Of a stretch of DNA of 64,000 nucleotides, positions 55,885 to 64,000 are shown piece by piece. The notes beneath the pieces were generated by a model that was not told the DNA's origin, ran no database searches, and worked only from the letters and a program-made list of their open reading frames with translations. The stretch comes from Lepiota brunneoincarnata (Eukaryota; Basidiomycota; Agaricomycetes; Agaricales; Agaricaceae): positions 3,893,614 through 3,957,613 of the forward strand of contig JAEBUN010000002.1 in assembly GCA_023014365.1 (NCBI GenBank). The letters run 5' to 3'. The stretch's first letter is position 1. Each line of letters begins with the position of its first letter. Position numbers and translations under genes: made by a program.

Positions 55885-58294
55885 CTAAACTTCGGTGGTC
55901 TCCGTCTGGTCATCTTTCTCTGCAGCTGCAACTTTGGCTTGTGCCACTTTGGCTTCTTCTGCCTCCATGACCACTCGGCAGAATTTGCTCCTGCTACGGA
56001 TCTTTGGGCCCCAAAAGAACAGTACCTAGAGGAAGAAAGTTGAGTTTTTTTTGCTGTTGTGCGTCGGGGGGGGAACACTTACAAAGGGTATAGGCATCAG
56101 GAGGAGAGCAATAAAGGCGAAGAGGGTGTTAGCCCAAGGGATTCCGAGTTGGCGGTACATTTGTTGGGTGAAGAGGGGGAAGGCGAGAGCAGTGATATTA
56201 CCTGGAGGGAGGAGTATGACTGAGCCAGAGAGCTAATCTGGAGTGAAAGAGTACTCACGTGCCAGGTTCTGACCGGCCAGGGCTGAAGAAGCGAAAGGCC
56301 CATAGCTATGAGTACATTTCAGCAAAACTACCTTGTATTATGAACCCGGTCTCAACTCACCAGTCGGCCAGATAGGAGGTTACGGCAGTGTAAGTCATGA
56401 AGATGCCCCAGATGAAGAACTGATAGGGAATAAGCGACCGGCAGAGTGGGGTGACGTTCGAGTGACTTACGGTGATGCCAATAACAGGGGCGATCCAGTG
56501 AATGAAAGGGAAGGCAGTCCATGCGTAGATGAACATGGCGGCTGGAAGGATAATACCGGCTACCATTGCAAGGTACAAACGTGCCTCAGGCCCCTTAGCA
56601 GGGAAGTATCGCCTGTAGAGATGATGGTGAGTTGGCTGCTCCTGGCTCCTGAGGCGAAGAGAGGAACAGGCTTACTTGTACAGGTACTCCTGATAGAAGT
56701 TGGAGCCAAAACCTAGGAGAGGGGCAACACTGAATGTCCCTTAGCTAAATGGTTGGTGACAAAATATATAGTTATACTCACACCATTGAAAGGAAGACCA
56801 AACCAACTTGACCACTGTTGAAGCCGTGGAGAGTGGTGAAGACCGTCGAAATGGACTCGATCATGCAATAGTTGACACCCCAGGCAAAGCCGAACCATAT
56901 CTGAGCAGGCATTATTAGATTAAGCTCTAATCAACGAGATGCTTGGGGACATACACTAAAGCTGGCGACGACAGGTTCAGTCAACATGAGGTCTACAGAT
57001 CGGTGAGAGGGGGGTTCGTCTGAATTAGGATTATGATGACTCACAGATAGGGCGAGTGCAGGAGATGTAGATGAGTTTCTTGAGACTGGTGCGTTCATCC
57101 TCAATTCGAGCACGATACCGCTTGTCACCAGTCTTCTTCCTTAATCGGCGAGCGATGCGCGTAATTATAATCGTGGACCGAGTCTCTTGGAGAAGGACGG
57201 GAATGAGAAAGACGTAGGTGCCAGCATACCTATCTCGGAGTCAGTCATGTTCGTAGGCTTGCGCGTGTTAGAACTTACATCATTTGGATCCACTGAATCC
57301 ATCGCCATCCTAGTCTGGGGTTCATTTCGATCCAACCCGCTATGACCGGTCCAACACCATTCCCTGCTAATGCAACAATGGCGAATATGCCCATGGGGGT
57401 ACCACGCCTATTCCACGTGGAGTCACATCAGCGGTCATATTGAATACAACTTTGCACAGGGATACGCACTCCGCGGGAGCCCAGATATCGGCAATGGTCC
57501 CACCAACCATGGTGGCTGCGGTTGAAGCAAAGGAACCCTGAAGGAACCGGGCGATGATAACGGTCTGAATGTTCTTGGCCCTGGATAGTCCATTAATGAA
57601 AGTCACCGGGTAAGCGCGGGCTGTCGATACTTACAATGCGACCATGATATACATTATTAGGAAACCAAATCCCGACCAGAGGTACAGGGGCTGTCGACCA
57701 AACTCTTCGCTGAATGATGCCGTGACTAGTGGGATAACGCCGAATCCCAATGCATACATACTCAGACCTTCAGTGGCCTGGAACTCGGTGGCGTTTAGGT
57801 CGCGAGTCATGGATGGGAAGCCCATATTGTAACCGGAAGCCGTGGAAGCTATTTAGAGCTCATCAGTGACCCGTGACCGATTTACAAGATCAAGTACGAC
57901 TCACAAGCCACCAGTGTTGAGAAACAGGCAAACAGGGTGATTGTCCACTTCTTGAATTTGGGGAAGTGCATGGGGTCGCGGGGATCATTAGGCTCGAAAT
58001 CAACCTTTGACACAAAATTGAATTATTTTGTTATTGGTAGAGGAGAAATTTGCTTACATATATCGTTCCCGAGCCCTCATCTGCTGTTGGAAGCGCTTTT
58101 TCCTTGTCTTCTTTATCTTTCTCAGGCTCGATCACGGTGACTTGCCGTGTGTCAACTTCATGCTGTGTCGAGGTCTCGGATGGGGTTTCTAGGTGGACTC
58201 TTGTAGGGTTGATATCGAAGTTCACTTCAGTGAGGTCAATGGTCTGGAAGGGTTCCTCGATTCTAGGCACGTTTGGGGTGATTCCGGGCTCCAT
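55885..58294 (-). CDS. major facilitator superfamily transporter (DHA1-like)
   Basis: Plasma-membrane proton-coupled exporter or importer. It starts at 58294 with about 90 charged cytoplasmic residues (MEPGITPNVPRIEEPF, EKDKEDKEKALPTADEGSGT). FEPNDPRDPMHFPKFKKW leads into the first membrane helix. Motif A-like SFSEEFGRQPLYLWSG lies between helices 2 and 3. RFLQGSFASTAATMVGGTIA, the motif C region GIFAIVALAGNGVGPVIAGW, GWRWIQWIQMMYAG and FLIPVLLQETR follow. The second half has WFGFAWGVNYCMIESISTVF, FLSMVIGALLGFGSNFYQEY and YAWTAFPFIHWIAPVIGI. A Glu/Lys/Ala-rich tail ends QTETTEV at 55885. About ten short introns, frames consistent throughout. Family members of this layout export drugs or polyamines. 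The substrate is unknown. Confidence 0.9.
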
Positions 58295-61032
58295 CTGGAT
58301 GTCAGTGACGAAGTAAAGGGAGGCCGCTTTAAGGTAGAGGGGAGAACCTGGGAGAGCTTGAATATGAAAGGCGTTTCATTTATGGAAGACGGAATTGGTG
58401 ATGTGGTGACTAAGTCCGGTCAGTTCGTGTGGGTCGTTGACGGAGCGGACGATACGGGACCTGATTATTGATCGAGAATGTGTGTGACGACACGCCTCGA
58501 GTTCACTACCCCGTCCCAGCTGGAGTGGAATCGTTCTGGAATGCAATCTGCGACATATTCAGCTCCATAACTGCTGCAGAGAATACGGTCTTGGCTGAAT
58601 TCTTCGAGGTGCATGGGACACAGGCGGCGGGGATACGTCGATATGCGTCTCGGCTAACCGGAATGGATGTCACAGAGCAGAAGTTCATTCCTGTTATTAT
58701 CACATCACAGTCATGTCGTGATGTCGCTTAACGGCTTCTTACACGCAACTTCCGGTCCCCCTTAGCTTGGCCTGGCTGCTCATCCGCGCTCTTCAGGGTG
58801 TCGGCTCAGGGCCGCTCCTAGAGCCACACCCAACAGCGCTTTGGGTTTAGCAGTGATGCTGTGAGCCGCCACCTTCCCTCCTTGAAGAGCGATGTGACTG
58901 ACTAAGTTTTGCTGTGGGTGGTGACTGTCAGCATGAGAATCATGCATGAATCACATTGGGCATGCTCCCGCCTGCTCTGATGAAACCCCGTGGCAAAACC
59001 GCAGCCTTGGTGACATGAACACCTTGCAATGCAACGGTTGCTGAGTCGGTTCTGGGACAGTTACGTAAGGCAATTACAGTCGATAGCCTTGCAGACCCCC
59101 CTGAGCCCTCCATGATAGCCACCCTACCCAGGCCCACTGAAGCCTCCTGCAAGGTCTCTACGGCGAAGACATGGATACGCAGTGATGATGTCGGAATCAA
59201 CATGCGGCAAATAGAGTGGTGCACCCATTTGGGCTTACGCGAGCGGCGCACCCCTTCGTCCATCCATTCCACAAACAACTGTCATTCACCTGATAAGATA
59301 CTGATGTGGAACACCTTGCTAACTCTGGTTGGCAAGAGAGGGGGATGATGGAGCAGCTGTGTGACACGGCGATCCAGTGAAACACCGATGCCCCCCGTCA
59401 ATGCCACTCAATACACGAGGAGGGGTACTCAATATTTCAATATCATGTGGGCGAGAAGCCCCTCTGCAACAAGACGTGGGTTCACCGTCGGCTGCGCTTC
59501 TGTCCATTCTCACCGGTTCTCTCGTAGAATACTGTGGCCAATAGTATACGCCCCAACTATCAGGACATACGAATGGGCACCCTGTGACAACTATCCCAAA
59601 CTCCATTTGCCGCGCACGGTGGATATACATACAAACCCGCTAGCGTCCTCTGGGAGTGAAGTAAGCTTGGATTGGCGGTCTCCATGACTGTTCTAGTCTT
59701 GCTTGCCACCGCAACAACGGTTCGCTTAAAAACCCCTGCCGACACCCCATCACACAAATATGATTATCATAGATCGGGCCCGCTCTTATCCTATCAACCG
59801 CTCCCCGCCCCCACCACATGCGCCGTTCTGATCAGGAGCTGTTGAGCTCAGGCACATCGCTCGGCCCCGTCTATTGCGTTCGCGTTTGAGGTAAAGATAG
59901 CCCACCCGCATTCACTCGGTTTTTCACCAATGGAGCTACATATTCGGCAAAGTGGGGTGCGGGTTTGCTGTGACGCGCGTGCTCTGAAAGCGCCAAGCTG
60001 TGCTGACGAAGCTTCGGGTAAGTACGAAAGCTCCACACAAATCTGGGGTGTGACCTCGATAGCTTGAAGCCTCGAGGCCTTGAACGTTTTGTTGTTGTGG
60101 GTGAGCTAGGTAATGGCTATTGTGAGATTTACAGGGGAATTGTGATTACCCTAGAGGAATGGAAGCTCGCCCAATTGCAAATTTCTCCGTAGCCTGCGCT
60201 TATCGCTTATTACGCTATTTGTAGGATCAGTTTCAAGTCCTGGTGACTCGGAAGAGTAAGTACTTTTGATCGTGATGCATTTCACTCTCGCCCTTTCGGC
60301 AACCTACCCGGGCCTGTGTGTGCTAATGAGTTAGTACCTGTACTAATCCAGGGTTCGGACAGGCAGGTGCACTGGACTTAGGCATTCGTATAGGGCTCCC
60401 AAAGGCGGCGTCGCGTGATTTCACTCTCAGGTGGAAACGAGTCAGGGTTTATGATAGCCAAACAGTTGCTCTCTGATTAATCACGACGGTGTTACTGTGT
60501 GGTCGTTGATGATCCACTGCCCTCCCTAACTTTATCAATTGGGGGCACCACCCCCCTCTCACTCTGTCACTGGTGTTTCCTAAAAATTCGCAAAAGGTCC
60601 TCGGGAACACAGCTGAGGGGCATAAATGTTTAGCAAGTGCACATATAGCTGAAGCAGTAACAACACCCACACATTGCCCCGTACAGGCAATCCGTCTGTG
60701 CCCACAGTATCTTCAACAGTTACCGCACAGCAGACGAGGGGATACTCCACGTCTTCATAGACGCTATTCGGGCAGGATGGGAAACATCAATGAATTCATA
60801 TATAGAGCAAATTTAGTGAAAGGGGCTACGTTGGCCGCCATGAGGACAGGCTTGGGAATTCAGTTGTTAGTGGTAGGGGGCTATCTGGGTGATAGATAAT
60901 ATACTAGGGACATACGGAAGCCTATCTCGCTAGGCCCTCCTGGACCAAGGAGGACGCCGTCATCTTGAGGTAAGGTCAAGACGAGTTGGGTGGCGAGAGA
61001 GATAGATAAAAGCTTGAAGATGTTCAGTTTCA
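58295..61032. other. 2.7-kb region without a recognised gene
   Basis: The first few hundred bases are the MFS promoter. Open stretches at 58468-58731, 58940-59278, 59319-59757 and 60573-60899 are featureless or overlap on opposite strands. No terminal repeats, transposase or reverse transcriptase text was found. Old, unrecognisable insertions remain possible. Confidence 0.4.
60894..61032 (-). other. possible signal-peptide-bearing short reading frame
   Basis: The minus-strand frame from about 61032 reads MKLNIFKLLSISLATQLVLT followed by LPQDDGVLLGPGGPSE, about 50 residues in all. The start looks like a secretion signal. The remainder has no cysteines and no match to the secreted family in this window, and no downstream exon was found. 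It could be a truncated small secreted protein gene. Confidence 0.2.
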
Positions 61033-61332
61033 TGCTGAGGTGACTGTTCCCGGAGCCAAGACGCTCGTTTATAAACCCTGCTGAAGTACCGAAACGGGTG
61101 CTAAGGAAGGCTATCGTACTAGCCAAAACTGACAGGAAGAGAGCTAGCAAGGGCTCTTAATTATTCGTCGACTTCAAGCTTCACTAAGAACGCGACCTGT
61201 GGCTGGCATGGAGCAGCGGCCGGTAACTGCCGATGCACGGTATTGCTGACCCACAGCCACAATCCGCGCTTATCCCATCTTATTCCACAACGTCCAACAA
61301 CCTATCTAGCCTATCCTCCTATCAAGCACATC

Positions 61333-62267
61333 ATGGCCATCAGGACTATTGCAATCTTACACGGACACTATGCTGCACTCCAGGGCTACTGGAACTGGGA
61401 CAAGTCCAAAGGTTTCGTCTTTGTTTCATCTCCTCGCCCGGACCAGTCCCCATCAACCCGCCAAGACACGCCTTCGACTCAAGTCCCATGCAACACCCCG
61501 TCTGATTTAGAACATGGCGCAGTGCAAGCTACCAACGATTCCCATGGTTCCCTTTCCACGGAAACGACCAACGACCTAAACATTCCCGACGATGACAACG
61601 AGCCCTCATCACTAGACAGCTCTCTATGTTCTATCGAGTTTGAACCTCCCTCAAGGTTGCAACATTCACAGGAAAACTGTGGTCTGGGGATCTCCGGCTT
61701 GTTGAAAAAAGATGGTAGTGGTCCGTTCACGGGCCTGGGAATCGTGTCTGTGCATTCTTCTTCGTGGCGGCATGCGCCAATCTCTCCAGTCTATGCGAGC
61801 AACGGTGGCGGTATAAGGGATATTCCTGACGAAACGCGGAGCTCTTGGGATATTTCAGAAACGATGCTACAAGAAACTCTTTTGACGTTCAACGAGGGCT
61901 CATTTCTCGGACATACACTGGAATCTATTCCAGAGTGTGAATCCTGGTATAGCATCGATGCGATAGTCGCAATCGAACCTCAACATTCTTCTCCGGTTGT
62001 TTCGATGCCGAGTCAGAGCCCGCAATTTATCTCTAATCCGACCGTATGCAAGTCAGACCGTCCCTGGTGCCCAGGATCGTGCTCACCAGGGATCTCACAC
62101 TGCCTACCATCTCCAGCGAACTCCGGCGGGTAACAGGTCCTCGCAACGACATTTTTCCCGAGTGGATCGCGATCACGCTCTTGCCTCTACACCCCAGACT
62201 CGACGTTTTCAGAAACCGGCATCCAATCGTTCAAGGGAAGAAGCGTAGTCGTTCGGATCCGGTCTAG
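61333..62267 (+). CDS. unrecognised protein
   Basis: A frame open from the ATG at 61333 to 62133 reads MAIRTIAILHGHYAALQGYW, NWDKSKGFVFVSS, then a Ser/Asp/Pro-rich region (LNIPDDDNEPSSLDSSL, SIEFEPPSRLQH, LGISGLLKKDGSGPFTGLGI). Around 62045-62133 a different frame becomes more protein-like: LTRDLTLPTISSELRRVTGP, NDIFPEWIAITLLPLHPRL, ending KKRSRSDPV at 62267. A one-base shift near 62045 or an unrecognised intron would join the two. I do not recognise a domain. A pyrimidine-rich, TATA-less promoter precedes it. The start is chosen as the first ATG with a protein-like continuation. Confidence 0.45.
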
Positions 62268-63479
62268 CAAAGAACCTACGTGTCGATGGCTCCGAGAGTC
62301 TTGGCTTCCAAGGACGCGATATATTCGTCCGAGGGCTGTCAGTGATAGTGATATTAGCGTGGGGAGACCTCGCGGAGGATCGGGTTTGACGTACGTCAAC
62401 AGAAAAGCGCTTCCTCGATGGCGATAAATCCTAGTGGACTTGCGACTTCACTCGGACAGGTTCGGTTCTTAACGAAGCAAAGGGGCTCATTGTCGATGTA
62501 TTGTATAATTGGGGATTATATTGGCTTCTCTTAAAAGGGCTATTCGTGCACTTGGCGGCTGAGCAATCATAGTTGGACCGTAGACTAAGGCTTTGGCGTG
62601 TACCTCTGCCCTACGTCGCTCATAATAAGTGCGCCTCCTATGCAATCCCGTTTAACGTTCCATCGTCTTCCGTGTCGTCACTTCTGGCGCCTCTCCCTTC
62701 GTCCATCATGTGTGTTGCCACGATCTCATCCTCGGTGTGATAACCAGGATTCCTTCTGGCTAACCACTTCTCCCCCGCTACCTGTCAGTGGTCCTCAGAT
62801 CTTGGCCCTTCGAGGATCAGGCGAGCCGGGGCTCGTGTGCACCAGCATTTCTGCGTATTTGGTATATAGGGTTTAATAACTTCGCCCTGCAGCGTGTCCG
62901 ACTGACAGGGGTAGACATGCTGTGACTTGTGGCGTTTCATAAGCTGCGATTTGTGTGAACTCCTGAATGCTGATTATCTCCGGTGGGGTGTGGTTGTTGT
63001 AAATGAACAATTTGTGGGGTCGAGTAATCGAACACCGAGCGTAGTAGTTATTTTTTTCGGTTGTGATAGATGTCTGCGCGCTGATGGTTGCGACTTTGGT
63101 TTGGGGGTTGGAAGTTGATGTGGAGTAAATGCTGTTCTTGGTATTCGAGGGGTTGGGTTTGTGACAACACAGGCCTCCGGATCCCTTGTGGTTGTAAAAT
63201 GCTGATGGTGACCAAAAGGAGCAACTATCTATGGAAGATCGGGCTGTTGAGCGCGGGTACCGTTCTTTTTGCTGAATGGGCATAAATGTCCGCAAGTCCA
63301 TGAGCATCCGCAGAACTTGCATGCATACACCGCATTAGGGGGAATAGCATTCGGATCTCGGGCCGATGGACCGGTTTTGTTGCTCAAATCAGCATCAATT
63401 TCCTCATGGCTGCATACGACCGCAACATTGACGCCTTTACGGATGGGTCTGATTTGTGAGCTTTTAATCTAACATCCAT
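62268..63479. other. 1.2-kb spacer
   Basis: Open stretches of under 150 codons on both strands (for example 62873-63322 minus) have no domain signals. No gene supported. Confidence 0.4.
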
Positions 63480-64000
63480 GGGTCCGTTATCATTAACAGT
63501 TGTCCTTTCTTGTCTGACCAGGAAATGGAAGGCTCGGCCCATCGACAAACTATGCTTGAGATACTACCTCCAACGTCTCACCTTCCCCCAATCAAACGAA
63601 TCTCAGGACATTGACTCCCTGATCGCCTCGGTCCTATACCTTCGTACTGTGTATAACCCGGAAGTACGGGGCTCTCGACGACGAAAACCCATTCGCAGTC
63701 CCGCGATCGGTACAACTGGCGCTACCGCTCTTACCCCGGAAAGATGCCGGTCCGAGATCATCGAAAGAGTTAATATTGAAACAGCTACGAATGGACACCT
63801 TTGAGCGTGCATATGCCATAAAGTGGCTAACCGCACTCATCTCCCGACTCGGTACTACTGGTGGCGACATCGCTCCCAATGTGGAATCGAAGATGGAAAA
63901 AATTATCCAGGATGCCGTCTTTTGGCAGTCTGGCTGGTGCCGCCTTCAGCCGGGACAGTACTCGGAGCTCACTTTCCCCTACCGTCCAGTCTGGGGGGTA
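63480..64000 (+). CDS. unrecognised protein, runs off the window
   Basis: Text in one frame reads CLRYYLQRLTFPQSNESQDI, DSLIASVLYLRTVYNPEVRG. From about 63660 another frame takes over and stays open to the end of the window: ALDDENPFAVPRSVQLALP, KELILKQLRMDTFERAYAIK, WLTALISRLGTT, VFWQSGWCRLQPGQYSELTF. One extra base near 63666 would connect them. The FERAYAIKWLTALIS block resembles the start of putative methyltransferase-like proteins in basidiomycetes, but this is a weak impression. A splice acceptor (TGACCAG) at 63521 may precede the first exon seen. The 3' end lies outside the window. Confidence 0.45.

Noticed and set aside
58940..59757. Overlapping open frames on both strands as a gene
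   Set aside because: Neither strand gives a recognisable domain or a consistent exon chain.
60225..60260. tRNA-like T-arm (AGTTTCAAGTCCTGG)
   Set aside because: The flanking bases do not pair to make a five-base T stem, and no matching acceptor, D or anticodon arms were found.

Overview
The window looks like nuclear DNA of a filamentous basidiomycete, most likely an Agaricomycete. Genes are cut by many short GT-AG introns (about 49-70 nt). The recognisable proteins have fungal architectures: a two-domain ADE2, a PL1 pectate lyase, a small thaumatin-like protein, a C2H2 factor, a P450 and an MFS transporter. No complete transposon, tRNA, rRNA or CRISPR array was seen.

Layout. 0-6.8 kb: an F-box/LRR-like gene next to ADE2, preceded by a decayed tandem copy of the same two-gene junction. 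6.8-9.2 kb: no recognisable gene. 9.2-14.6 kb: pectate lyase, alpha/beta hydrolase and a SAMHD1-like dNTPase, all on the + strand. 16.5-17.2 kb: an unrecognised gene. 24.4 down to 17.6 kb (- strand): a long URB1/NPA1 ribosome-biogenesis gene. 25.2-28.1 kb: thaumatin-like protein and an uncharacterised protein with an HMG-like C-terminus. 35.3 down to 28.8 kb (- strand): a P450 and a tandem run of short-chain dehydrogenases (two intact, one relic). 36.9 kb: a small secreted cysteine-rich protein with a decayed copy at 38.2-39.2 kb. 40.8-42.1 kb: HAD phosphatase. 42.1-45.6 kb and 47.3-51.3 kb: gene-poor DNA rich in poly-G/poly-C tracts. 45.6-47.3 kb: C2H2 factor. 51.0-54.8 kb: a tandem 1.9-kb duplication carrying two more members of the cysteine-rich secreted family. 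55.9-58.3 kb (- strand): MFS transporter. 61.3-64 kb: two unrecognised genes, the last running off the end.

Two themes stand out. First, local duplication and decay: F-box/ADE2, SDR array, cysteine-rich secreted proteins, and the 51-55 kb repeat. The three intact secreted paralogues keep an identical cysteine spacing, C-x4-C-x14-C-x34-C-x14-C-x2-C, and I cannot place them in a named family with confidence. Second, from about 5 to 20 kb nearly every conserved gene (ADE2, pectate lyase, hydrolase, SAMHD1-like, URB1 and others) is broken by isolated one-base shifts, mostly single-base insertions, while the protein sequence on either side stays conserved. Conserved genes between 25 and 58 kb read through cleanly. 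This points to a poorly polished stretch of assembly, although real local decay cannot be excluded from sequence alone.

The genes do not form one obvious pathway. Housekeeping functions (purine synthesis, dNTP control, ribosome assembly) are mixed with secreted or plant-facing functions (pectate lyase, thaumatin-like, secreted proteins) and a small oxidative group (P450 plus SDRs).
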